Shown: one piece after another, positions 47,269-53,873 of the stretch
Numbering within the stretch: the stretch's first letter is position 1
How the letters are laid out: each line of letters begins with the position of its first letter
Source of the DNA: a virus
Virus record (IMG/VR): IMGVR_UViG_3300032268_001078
Location: 1-64,000 of that record
Reading direction: 5' to 3' (one strand)
DNA: 64,000 nt
Notes under the pieces: model-generated
Told to the model about the DNA's origin: nothing
The model's database searches: none
The model's input: the letters and a program-made list of their open reading frames with translations, nothing else
Translations under genes and position numbers: made by a program

Positions 47269-47683
47269 TTTTCTTTTTCTTTTCAAAACCTTTTATCTCA
47301 TTTAATATAATAACCTTATCGTCTAAAGCCAAAAGATCTAGTAAGTCTTTTGCTTCACGAGTTCCACATTCAAAATAAGTGGCTATTGATTGTAATTCTT
47401 CTTCATCCCATTTTACGTTCGATTTTACCCATTTATTCCACATTGGTTTTTTAGGAATAACATCTTTGTAAAAATCATAAAGTTTATTTGGAGGCATTGG
47501 GTACAACATAGCCATTTCAACTACCTGAATGTATTCTTTATTGAAACTCAATGCCTTATTAATAATAAAACTATTAAAACCAGACTGTTCTTCTTCAGTA
47601 AAAGATGACCAATCACGTTTTTCAACCGTGATCTGTTTTAACCAATCGAATGGTGTGAGTGTCTTTTTTATTTGTTTTTCCAT
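47249..47683 (-). CDS. probable clamp-loader small subunit, T4 gp62-like (144 aa)
   Basis: LTPFDWLKQITVEKRDWSSF TEEEQ, FIINKALSFNKEYIQVVEMA and YDFYKDVIPKKPMWNKWVKS follow the plan of gp62 homologues in T4-like phages of aquatic bacteria. It lies downstream of the gp44-like gene as in T4, with a homing endonuclease in between. The start at 47683 has a GGAGG seven bases ahead, one of few Shine-Dalgarno-like sites here (it also lies in the C-terminal codons of the endonuclease). Confidence 0.6.
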   Translation of the reverse strand: MEKQIKKTLTPFDWLKQITVEKRDWSSFTEEEQSGFNSFIINKALSFNKEYIQVVEMAMLYPMPPNKLYDFYKDVIPKKPMWNKWVKSNVKWDEEELQSIATYFECGTREAKDLLDLLALDDKVIILNEIKGFEKKKKNGKRKK

Positions 47684-48327
47684 ATATAACCTCCTGCTGT
47701 TTTTGTTTTTCCTTCTAAACATGCTCTAATGTCTCCTTTACTAATGGATCTTTTAGCATTAGATATACTATCCCATTCCTTAATAAAATTTCCTTCTAAA
47801 TCATACTGAATTATGGGTTTTGGTGTTTTACCAGCATTTTTTGCTCTTGGTCTGCCTTTAATGCTTTTTCTTGTTGTATAATTAATTCCTGTAGGTTTAC
47901 CTTTTCTAGATTTAGCTATTTTATTTCCCCAAGTGACTTTTCTTCCTTTTAAGACTTCACTTTGTTTTTGCTTTGACTCTTCATTCCATCCACTATTAGG
48001 TTTTCTAGTATTGATTGATTTATCCCACCATGTGTTTTTTCTACCTTTATGGACATCTTTTGGACATCCATAACTAACATTATGACAATTATAAAAATTA
48101 GTATTATTAGCGGCGTCATAATAATTTAACCAATATTCTTCTCTTTCTCTTAGATGGATTTCATTATTACAATACTCTAATATTTCCTTTTTAAAATTTT
48201 CTTTTCCGTATTTAACAATAGCCTGTTTTAAGAATTTTCCACTTCCTAAATAAGAATTTTTATTTTTAGTATCTTTTCCAATATACTTCTTCCCATTAAT
48301 GACATTAGTAGTCAAGTAAATAACCAT
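47668..48327 (-). CDS. GIY-YIG homing endonuclease with IENR1-type end (219 aa)
   Basis: VIYLTTNVINGKKYIGKDTK is the GIY-YIG motif (IYL...YIG), followed by AIVKYGKENFKKEILEYC and REREEYWLNYYDA (catalytic Glu). The basic centre has NUMOD-like stretches and the end YDLEGNFIKEWDSISNAKRS is an IENR1-like helix-turn-helix. An ATATTTAT element lies 7 nt ahead. It interrupts the clamp-loader gene pair. Confidence 0.9.
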   Translation of the reverse strand: MVIYLTTNVINGKKYIGKDTKNKNSYLGSGKFLKQAIVKYGKENFKKEILEYCNNEIHLREREEYWLNYYDAANNTNFYNCHNVSYGCPKDVHKGRKNTWWDKSINTRKPNSGWNEESKQKQSEVLKGRKVTWGNKIAKSRKGKPTGINYTTRKSIKGRPRAKNAGKTPKPIIQYDLEGNFIKEWDSISNAKRSISKGDIRACLEGKTKTAGGYIWKNK

Positions 48328-48333
48328 ACGCTA

Positions 48334-48341
48334 ATAAATAT
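48334..48341 (-). promoter_or_regulatory. ATATTTAT element before the GIY-YIG gene
   Basis: ATATTTATTAGCGT then ATG; 7 nt before the start. Confidence 0.5.
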
Positions 48342-48368
48342 TAGTGTAGTCACATAAATGATGAAGAT

Positions 48369-48593
48369 TTAATCCTTCTTTTTTAATTCAGCTGGGAGAA
48401 ATTCCTCGTTAACATTTCCGCATTTTTGACAAGAAAATACTGGAATTGGTACTAGTCCATCTTGAGCATTACCTGTTAAAAATTTACTTACTTTTCTTAA
48501 CATCATTCCTTCTTGGAATACTTCATGTCCACACTCATCACAAGTCATGGCAACTGTTTTATCTAACGAAACGTTTAATTTTGGTGCTTGCAT
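48369..48593 (-). CDS. conserved zinc-ribbon phage protein (74 aa)
   Basis: CDEC and CQKC pairs around RKVSKFLTGNAQDGLVPIPV. Small proteins with the same plan lie near replication genes in T4-like phages of marine bacteria. Function unknown. Starts with an ATATTTAT element 5 nt ahead. Confidence 0.75.
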   Translation of the reverse strand: MQAPKLNVSLDKTVAMTCDECGHEVFQEGMMLRKVSKFLTGNAQDGLVPIPVFSCQKCGNVNEEFLPAELKKKD

Positions 48594-48597
48594 ATAT

Positions 48598-48605
48598 ATA
48601 AATAT
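48598..48605 (-). promoter_or_regulatory. ATATTTAT element before the zinc-ribbon gene
   Basis: ATATTTATATATATG: 5 nt from the start, and overlapping the clamp-loader stop codon by one base. Confidence 0.5.
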
Positions 48606-49495
48606 TAAATTAATTTAGCTATTGTACTCATAAATGTAATTTCTTTATCTGGTGAATTCATTGAGTTGTGAATTCCTTCAGCAATTGTAATAATAGATTT
48701 AGCATCAGTTGTATTATCATATAATGCTTTATAAATTTCAGTGAAATCTTTTACTCCATTATCTGCTACAATTTGTCTAATTTCAATAAACGCGTCTTTA
48801 GTTTGTAATTTATCAATAATGTCTTGAACATAATTTGACTTAGTAAAACTTTTACCTTGAATACTCAATTTTCCATTTTTAACACACGCTTGTAAGTTGT
48901 TAAGAGTTTTACGAATATCAGGATGAAATGTTTTTACAATTGATACTACTTCTTTTTTATCATATTCAACTGTTTCTTGGTCGAGTATACTCAAACAATG
49001 TTCATAAAGTTGTTTGGGAGTAAGCGAATTTAACGCATAACTTGCTAGTCTCGAATGGAGTGGTGAAATAATTCTATCTGCAAAATTACACGTAAATACA
49101 AAACGAGTTTGTAAACTAAATGTTTCAATAATATTACGTAAAGCAGCTTGAGCATTTAATGTCAAGAAATCAGCTTCATCTAAAATAACTACTTTAAGTT
49201 TTCTAAAGGTAGCAGCACTTGCAAATTGTTTTACTTTATCACGAATAGCATCAATTCCATTTTCATCACTACAATTCAAATACAAATAATCACAGTCAAT
49301 GTTAGATGTAATGATTTTAGCAGCAGTTGTTTTACCTGTACCTGGACCACCGTGAAGTAGTAAGTTAGGAAAGTCTTGATGTGAAATCCATTCTTCTAAG
49401 TCTTCTACCAATGCTTCATTTCCAATATATGTGTCTAAGTTTTTAGGTCTGTACTTCTCTACGTATAGAGTGTGTTTTTTATTTGTTTTTATCAT
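48605..49495 (-). CDS. sliding-clamp loader ATPase subunit, T4 gp44/RFC-small-like (296 aa)
   Basis: Start VEKYRPKNLDTYIGNEALVE, Walker A LLLHGGPGTGKTTAAKI at about residue 50, Walker B VVILDEADFLT at about 105, sensor 1 RFVFTCNFADRII and the SRLASYAL region that follows. All are typical of gp44 and archaeal/eukaryal RFC small subunits. It would load the processivity clamp onto primed DNA with gp62. Length matches gp44 (about 320) and relatives. Confidence 0.92.
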   Translation of the reverse strand: MIKTNKKHTLYVEKYRPKNLDTYIGNEALVEDLEEWISHQDFPNLLLHGGPGTGKTTAAKIITSNIDCDYLYLNCSDENGIDAIRDKVKQFASAATFRKLKVVILDEADFLTLNAQAALRNIIETFSLQTRFVFTCNFADRIISPLHSRLASYALNSLTPKQLYEHCLSILDQETVEYDKKEVVSIVKTFHPDIRKTLNNLQACVKNGKLSIQGKSFTKSNYVQDIIDKLQTKDAFIEIRQIVADNGVKDFTEIYKALYDNTTDAKSIITIAEGIHNSMNSPDKEITFMSTIAKLI

Positions 49496-50058
49496 AACTT
49501 ATTACTTTTTCTTATATTATCACTACACCACATTGGTCTCAAATTGGTATAGTGATTTAGTTTATAAACTTCTTCTTCTGTTGTTGCAGAGCTAGCAGGT
49601 ATGATGTGGTCAATATGCCAAGTTGAATTGTCTTTTCCTATACCCCAATTATCCCAATTCATACCTTCTGTAAATTGTTTTTCTAAATGTTCTTTTAATA
49701 GTTCCCAATTTTCTAAACCAACTATTTTTAATGAATTTTTATTTTTTATAAAGTTTTGTTTATTTAAATAAGTATTAATTTGAGTTGATAAATGATGTTG
49801 AATTTGAAATATTTTATTGTTTTTTCTTTTTTCTTTCATCCAGTTATTCATATAATTTGGGTTAGTTTTGAACCATTCTTGGACTTGCTTTTTTTGTTTT
49901 TCAACAAACTCAGGATTATTTTCTTTATATTGTTTTGAATATAATAATCTTTTTTCTTTGTTTTTATGGTAACTTTTTAAATCAATAGCATTTTTACAAT
50001 CAGTACAATATATTCGATGGTTAGTTATTTCGTTTGTTTTACATTTTGAACATTTCAT
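49492..50058 (-). CDS. HNH homing endonuclease with zinc motif (188 aa)
   Basis: CSKC and CTDC N-terminal pairs, Lys/Asn-rich linker with KQYKENNPEFV, and WHIDHIIPASSATTEEEVYK then LNHYTNLRPMWCSDNIRKSN. The last 60 residues are very close to those of the 6482-7096 endonuclease. It overlaps the clamp-loader start by 4 nt, a typical site for such mobile genes. Confidence 0.88.
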   Translation of the reverse strand: MKCSKCKTNEITNHRIYCTDCKNAIDLKSYHKNKEKRLLYSKQYKENNPEFVEKQKKQVQEWFKTNPNYMNNWMKEKRKNNKIFQIQHHLSTQINTYLNKQNFIKNKNSLKIVGLENWELLKEHLEKQFTEGMNWDNWGIGKDNSTWHIDHIIPASSATTEEEVYKLNHYTNLRPMWCSDNIRKSNKL

Positions 50059-50076
50059 AGGTCGGTATTTTTTCTA

Positions 50077-50084
50077 ATAAATAT
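50077..50084 (-). promoter_or_regulatory. ATATTTAT element before the HNH gene
   Basis: ATATTTATTAGAAAAAA, 19 nt before the start at 50058. Confidence 0.5.
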
Positions 50085-50111
50085 TAACCTAAGTTTATTT
50101 TCTTACTCATA

Positions 50112-50870
50112 TTAGTCTATATCTAAATTTAAACTTAAATCGTTTGAAATATATCTCAAATCTTCTAATTTTGCTGATTTTACTCGTAATGCTTGTTGAA
50201 ATTTTCTTTTAATTCCACTCAACTGTTGTAAACGTTTCATTATTTTATCGTGGTTTTTACATAAGAAATCAATACAATCGTCTTTATGTTTTTTATTTTT
50301 CCTATAACTTTCATAAAATGCATAACGTACTTTATATGAAATTGTTTTAGATGGATGTTGAACATAAATAATATGAGGATCATCGTGTGATCTAAAATTA
50401 AGTGGATATAAATTTTCTTGTTTTGAATCAAAGTTATTATCATATTGTGAATTGAAAATATCAATATGAATTTTCAACTTATAATCATATAATCTAATTA
50501 AATTCAGTTTAAGTATATCTTTAGTTGGTATTTTAGCCATATCATCAACTGAAATAATTTCATCATCCGCATATACATCACATACTACTTCTAATTCAAA
50601 TAATGACTTCATAATGTCAAATTCTTCTTCAGTTAATGGTTCTGTTAAAGCAAAGTCTAAATCAGCACTTCTAGTTTTAAAGTCTAATTTAACTAAATCC
50701 AATGCGTGTAATGAAACTGAACCTGCTAATACTAATTTAGGACAAACACTAGTCATTGTAATAAGTCTATTATATAGATCTTCGTTATCAATAAATTGAT
50801 GCGTAGTTGCATAAGCACTTTGTGCTTTTTTTGAATATGATCTTAAATCATAATTAAATTTTTCTTCCAT
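50112..50870 (-). CDS. nucleotidyltransferase-fold protein, AbiEii-like (252 aa)
   Basis: LVLAGSVSLHALDLVKLDFK then TRSADLDFAL gives the GS...(S/T)xDxD core of polymerase-beta-type nucleotidyltransferases. The rest (KIHIDIFNSQYD, KVRYAFYESYRKNKKHKDDC) resembles the AbiEii/type IV toxin family, some of which modify host tRNA or nucleotides. No partner antitoxin gene is adjacent. It could be a host-takeover enzyme or a tRNA modifier, fitting the neighbouring tRNA island; this is inference. Confidence 0.65.
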   Translation of the reverse strand: MEEKFNYDLRSYSKKAQSAYATTHQFIDNEDLYNRLITMTSVCPKLVLAGSVSLHALDLVKLDFKTRSADLDFALTEPLTEEEFDIMKSLFELEVVCDVYADDEIISVDDMAKIPTKDILKLNLIRLYDYKLKIHIDIFNSQYDNNFDSKQENLYPLNFRSHDDPHIIYVQHPSKTISYKVRYAFYESYRKNKKHKDDCIDFLCKNHDKIMKRLQQLSGIKRKFQQALRVKSAKLEDLRYISNDLSLNLDID

Positions 50871-50898
50871 AACCTTTTATTTTGAATAATATAAGAAA

Positions 50899-50920
50899 AA
50901 AAGCTTGGAAAACCAAGCTT
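50899..50920 (-). terminator. intrinsic terminator after the tRNA island
   Basis: Minus-strand AAGCTTGG-TTTT-CCAAGCTT followed by TTTTTCTT: perfect 8-bp stem (50901-50908 with 50913-50920) and T tract. A nearly identical stem occurs at 52609-52630. Confidence 0.85.
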
Positions 50921-50933
50921 CTTTAAATTTTAG

Positions 50934-51008
50934 TGGGCCCTACAGGGATCGAACCTGTGTATCTCTTCGTTATGAGCGAAGTGCCTTTACCTACTTGGCG
51001 AAAGGCCC
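50934..51008 (-). tRNA. tRNA-Met (CAT)
   Basis: Acceptor GGGCCTT/AGGGCCC, anticodon stem CTTCG/CGAAG with loop CTCATAA (anticodon CAT), T arm ACAGG-TTCGATC-CCTGT, discriminator A. No encoded CCA. Could be elongator Met, or Ile if the C34 is modified to lysidine. Confidence 0.9.
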
Positions 51009-51013
51009 AGAAG

Positions 51014-51085
51014 TACTCCCAACGGGATTCGAACCCGTGACTTGTCCGTGAAAGGGACATGACTTAACCGCTTGTCGATAGGAGC
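51014..51085 (-). tRNA. tRNA-Glu (TTC)
   Basis: Acceptor GCTCCTA/TGGGAGT, anticodon stem TGTCC/GGACA with loop CTTTCAC (TTC), T arm ACGGG-TTCGAAT-CCCGT. All stems pair. A damaged copy lies directly upstream. Confidence 0.9.
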
Positions 51086-51166
51086 GTGGTAGGTGCACCC
51101 TCCCGGGATTCGAACCCGTGACTTGTCCGTGAAAGGGACATGACTTAACCGCTTGTCGATAGGAGC
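51023..51166. repeat. 63-bp perfect direct repeat in tandem tRNA-Glu genes
   Basis: 51023-51085 is identical to 51104-51166, an 81-bp period. The repeat covers the tRNA body but stops before the 3' acceptor strand. Confidence 0.9.
51095..51166 (-). pseudogene. tRNA-Glu (TTC)-like copy with mismatched acceptor stem
   Basis: The 5' 63 nt equal the intact tRNA-Glu. The 3' end reads GGGAGGGTGCACC and cannot pair properly with GCTCCTA, leaving only a few acceptor pairs. Probably a recombination remnant, or a chimera with another tRNA's 3' end. Confidence 0.7.
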
Positions 51167-51171
51167 AATTG

Positions 51172-51242
51172 TTACCTCCCAAGGATTCGAACCTCAATTA
51201 ATTGGACCAAAACCAATTGTCCTGCCGTTAGACGAGGAGGTA
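51172..51242 (-). tRNA. tRNA-Gln (TTG)
   Basis: Acceptor TACCTCC/GGAGGTA, D arm GTCTAACGGCAGGAC, anticodon stem ATTGG/CCAAT with loop TTTTGGT (TTG), T loop TTCGAAT. Matches the common Bacteroidota tRNA-Gln plan. Confidence 0.88.
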
Positions 51243-51254
51243 ATTTATTTTTTG

Positions 51255-51400
51255 TAGTCAGGACAGGACTCGAACCTGTATGGTCTACATTTCTCCTAGC
51301 TGGCCCAATTACCGGGACTCGAACCCGAATGTGTGTGACCTCAATCCAGCTCTAGCGTCTACCACGTCAGGGGACACCCCTAACCTTCCGCCACCTGACT
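51255..51400 (-). tRNA. interrupted Leu-type tRNA-like gene with two insertions
   Basis: Perfect 7-bp acceptor AGTCAGG/CCTGACT and T arm ACAGG-TTCGAGT-CCTGT enclose 146 nt instead of about 85. The D loop carries about 20 extra nt with GGGGTGTCCCC. The anticodon stem AGCTGG/CCAGCT encloses about 42 nt that include a second T-arm-like TCGGG-TTCGAGT-CCCGG. It may be an intron-bearing tRNA, a nested pair of fragments, or a relic. Confidence 0.5.
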
Positions 51401-51406
51401 AATTTT

Positions 51407-51604
51407 AAACCAAAGTAGAGTAGAGTTAAACTTTTGCTGAAAAGTCTTAAGTGTTGAGTTTTTCTGGTTTTGAATCTTGGATTTTGAATCTTAAGGCGTT
51501 CATCAATATCAATATCAAAGCATCATGTTATCGTTAGATAGTAATCTCTATCAGAGACGTCCGAAGACGGTGCTACTCATTCAACTCTACTCTTTAAATT
51601 GGTT
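51407..51604 (-). ncRNA. structured RNA candidate within the tRNA island
   Basis: About 195 nt closed by a perfect 11-bp inverted repeat (51417-51427 with 51583-51593) plus outer AACC/GGTT pairing. Inside are CGTC-TTCG-GACG (a UUCG tetraloop hairpin, 51558-51569), TCTCT-GAT-AGAGA (51545-51557) and ACTTTT-CAGC-AAAAGT. No ORF of note. Strand inferred from the tRNA genes on both sides. It matches no RNA family I know. Confidence 0.5.
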
Positions 51605-52028
51605 ATATCATTGTGAGAGCATTATATGCCTCAATTTCTTCTTGAAGAGTTTCAATCTGCTCTTCTATTTCTTTTATTTTAGAATCCTTAGTGAATAAGT
51701 TCATATGAGCTACATACTCAGAAGTAGTATCAGCATAACGATCCTTAATGGTCCCTTCCTGAGTTGATACAATGCGAAGTTTTGCAGCTATACTTTTCAA
51801 TTCTCCTAATTTAAAAATTTTATCAGCAATACCCACATTAGCAATATGAATCTTAGTTTTCAAATCAACCAATTGGTCTGTTAAATTAATCCAACTTTCA
51901 AATGCTTCGCCTGCATCATATCCTACACTTCCTTTTTCTGTTGAGTTGAATTTGCTGAAACGGATGTACATTTCATCGATTTGCTTTACAAGTTTCTTTT
52001 TGTGCTTTAATGCTTTAGTTAAGTTCAT
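51603..52028 (-). CDS. DIP1984-like helical protein between tRNA genes (141 aa)
   Basis: MNLTKALKHKKKLVKQIDEM and later VDLKTKIHIANVGIADKIFK, SIAAKLRIVS and KIKEIEEQIETLQEEIEAYN resemble the DIP1984 (septicolysin-like) family of bundle-forming proteins. Start at 52028 is used because longer frames run into the tRNA gene at 52049. Role unknown. Confidence 0.65.
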   Translation of the reverse strand: MNLTKALKHKKKLVKQIDEMYIRFSKFNSTEKGSVGYDAGEAFESWINLTDQLVDLKTKIHIANVGIADKIFKLGELKSIAAKLRIVSTQEGTIKDRYADTTSEYVAHMNLFTKDSKIKEIEEQIETLQEEIEAYNALTMI

Positions 52029-52048
52029 ATACTTTATTTTTATTTTAG

Positions 52049-52123
52049 TAATCAGGACAGGACTCGAACCTGTAAATGCGCTCCACTTGCTGTGGGTGTG
52101 TCTATCCATTCCACCACCTGATT
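52049..52123 (-). tRNA. Leu-like tRNA with atypical anticodon arm
   Basis: Acceptor AATCAGG/CCTGATT, D arm GTGG-AATGGATAGACAC-type and T arm ACAGG-TTCGAGT-CCTGT are good and match the tRNA at 51255. The anticodon arm reads CCAC-AGCAA-GTGG, giving no 7-nt loop with T33. The anticodon (GCA, CAA or other) is therefore uncertain. Confidence 0.55.
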
Positions 52124-52208
52124 ATTTTTTGCTCTTTATTCTATTACCCTTTTATTTCAGAGCTAACCTGCTTTACTTAAACGAGTTTTTCAAGGGTACA
52201 GGTTTTGG

Positions 52209-52277
52209 GAGCGGACCACGACTCGAACGTGAATTAAAGGTTATGAGCCTTTTGTGTTACCATTACACTAATCCGCT
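52209..52277 (-). tRNA. tRNA with CAT anticodon (second Met/Ile type)
   Basis: Acceptor AGCGGAT/GTCCGCT, anticodon stem AAAGG/CCTTT with loop CTCATAA (CAT), T arm TCACG-TTCGAGT-CGTGG. Different body from the tRNA at 50934. The A1-T72 pair argues against initiator; tRNA-Ile(CAT) or a second tRNA-Met are both possible. Confidence 0.85.
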
Positions 52278-52279
52278 AG

Positions 52280-52352
52280 AGCCACCTGCAAGACTCGAAC
52301 TTGCGACCATCTGATTACAAATCAGAAGCTCTACCAACTGAGCTAAGGGGGC
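52280..52352 (-). tRNA. tRNA-Thr (TGT)
   Basis: Acceptor GCCCCCT/AGGTGGC with one C-T mismatch, D arm GCTCAGTTGGTAGAGC, anticodon stem TCTGA/TCAGA with loop TTTGTAA (TGT), T arm GCAAG-TTCGAGT-CTTGC. Confidence 0.88.
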
Positions 52353-52399
52353 TTTTGTGCTCTTATAATATAAGAAAAAATATTATAAAAGCCAATTTT

Positions 52400-52588
52400 T
52401 TAGTATCTTTCTGGATGTTTATCCATTTCGACTACTTGTCTAACTCCAATTGAATCATTTAAAGTTAATGAATCTTTACATTGTGTTGAATCACATTTTG
52501 TTGAATCACAAGCTGAAGTTGAAGTTGTTTGGTTTGAGGTACAAGCTATAAAACCTACGATTGCTAAAACAATAAATATTTTTTTCAT
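52400..52588 (-). CDS. small Cys/Asp-rich lipoprotein (62 aa)
   Basis: A signal sequence (KKIFIVLAIVGFIAC) ends in a lipobox-like GFIAC with the lipidated Cys at 16. The mature part has the repeat ACDSTKCDSTQCKDS. Might be an outer-membrane lipoprotein of the superinfection-exclusion or spanin sort, but nothing specific shows this. Confidence 0.75.
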   Translation of the reverse strand: MKKIFIVLAIVGFIACTSNQTTSTSACDSTKCDSTQCKDSLTLNDSIGVRQVVEMDKHPERY

Positions 52589-52608
52589 ATATTCATATTA
52601 TAAGAAAA

Positions 52609-52630
52609 AGAGCTTGGAAAACCAAGCTCT
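52609..52630 (-). terminator. intrinsic terminator after the lysis gene cluster
   Basis: Minus-strand AGAGCTTGG-TTTT-CCAAGCTCT then TTTTCTTATAAT: perfect 9-bp stem (52609-52617 with 52622-52630) and T tract. Separates the 125-aa gene from the lipoprotein. Confidence 0.85.
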
Positions 52631-52652
52631 CTTATTTAAAGTCTTTAGTTTT

Positions 52653-53030
52653 TTACCCAATATGATCATCTAAGTGATCAGGAATGCCATCACCATCTAT
52701 ATCTGCTATTTCATTATAACCTAATGCTTTAAAGAAATTAGCTACTCTAGCTTTTAAATCTCCATCAGTATCAGCAAACCAATCTTCTTTGATATTGTCG
52801 TGACTTAATAACACTGTTAGTGCTTCATAAAAAACATCAACATCATTGACAAGATAAATGTCTGGTGTATGAAAATCTAAACTAAATGCAAAATCATCGA
52901 TTTGAGGTATTTTTAACAAATCATCTGTTTTACCTATTTTCTTTTCAGTAGGTACTATACCTCCGAATTTATGGAAATACTCACCAACGTAAATATAACC
53001 TTGTTTTTCTTTTAATTGAAACTCACTCAT
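52653..53030 (-). CDS. hypothetical protein with EF-hand/dockerin-like calcium motifs (125 aa)
   Basis: The second half has DTDGDLKARVANFFKALGYN and DIDGDGIPDHLDDHIG, typical of calcium loops in thrombospondin type 3 or dockerin-like repeats. The first half (QGYIYVGEYFHKFGGIVPTE) is unassigned. It overlaps the endolysin stop by one base. It might stabilise an extracellular or lytic protein. Confidence 0.7.
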   Translation of the reverse strand: MSEFQLKEKQGYIYVGEYFHKFGGIVPTEKKIGKTDDLLKIPQIDDFAFSLDFHTPDIYLVNDVDVFYEALTVLLSHDNIKEDWFADTDGDLKARVANFFKALGYNEIADIDGDGIPDHLDDHIG

Positions 53031-53872
53031 TATTTTAATAAATTATAGTATTCATTGAAATGTTTAATACGATCAGGTAGTCCAATTGTTCCACCATTAA
53101 CTCTTTTAGTTACTGCTGTTATTGTAGCTTGATCTGCTCCTTTGTCACAAATACTCCAAAGTTTATTTTTATCAAAAAACCAAGCAGCACTTGCTAAAGC
53201 ATACTTAGTTGATACTAAATCTGGGTTAGATAGAATATCTTCTAGAACTGTTTTATCAAATTGAGTATAGTTGTCTTTACCTGTTAATTGAATATAGCCT
53301 CTACCTCTGAATTTAAAACCGTCGCCTGTAGCTTCAGCGCCATTACCCATTCTTCCACCATAAACTCTATTAGCTATTTTTTGAGGTTGACGAGCATAAG
53401 ATTCTGCTAAAGCTGGAGTGAAGTATTTTGGAAAAATACCTAATAAGCCTTTTGAACTGTAGTTTAAATTTTCACTAGTTGCTTTGAATTGACCTGATTC
53501 ATGTCCTGCTTGTGCGAGGAAATGAGCTAAGCGCAATGTATTTGTGATGTTGAATTTAGCTGCGGTGTCAGGAATTGCTGCGATTACCGCATCTGGGATG
53601 TGACCTTTTAGTTTGTCTAACTTGAATGAGGTTGTAGAAATTGGCGCAGGTATCGTAGCTACAGCTGGAACAGCTACTACAGGAGTTACTGTTGGAAATA
53701 ATTTCTTCCAAGTATCATCACTTATTACACCATCATCGTTTAATCCATTTGCTTTTTGCCAAGCTTTTACAGCTATTTCAGTTTTAGGACCAAATGTTCC
53801 TATTGCTTCTACGCCTAACTTGATTTGTAATTTTTTGACGTCTTCACTTACGTCACCTCTTTTTAATAACAT
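53030..53872 (-). CDS. endolysin: peptidoglycan-binding domain plus GH19 lysozyme (280 aa)
   Basis: Residues 1-60 form a PG_binding_1 domain (LKRGDVSEDVKKLQIKLGVE ... VKAWQKANGLNDDGVISDDT). A Pro/Ala/Val linker follows. The GH19 chitinase/lysozyme domain has the catalytic HFLAQAGHESGQFKATSENL and later FKFRGRGYIQLTGKDNYTQF. No signal peptide, so it needs the adjacent holin for release. Start at 53872 (TAATATG) rather than 53896. Confidence 0.9.
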   Translation of the reverse strand: MLLKRGDVSEDVKKLQIKLGVEAIGTFGPKTEIAVKAWQKANGLNDDGVISDDTWKKLFPTVTPVVAVPAVATIPAPISTTSFKLDKLKGHIPDAVIAAIPDTAAKFNITNTLRLAHFLAQAGHESGQFKATSENLNYSSKGLLGIFPKYFTPALAESYARQPQKIANRVYGGRMGNGAEATGDGFKFRGRGYIQLTGKDNYTQFDKTVLEDILSNPDLVSTKYALASAAWFFDKNKLWSICDKGADQATITAVTKRVNGGTIGLPDRIKHFNEYYNLLK

Positions 53873-53873
53873 A

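Noticed and set aside
50991-51197. 68-aa ORF with repeated SYRQAVKSCPFHGQVTGSNP
   Set aside because: It is the translation of the tandem tRNA-Glu genes; the peptide repeat reflects the 63-bp DNA repeat.
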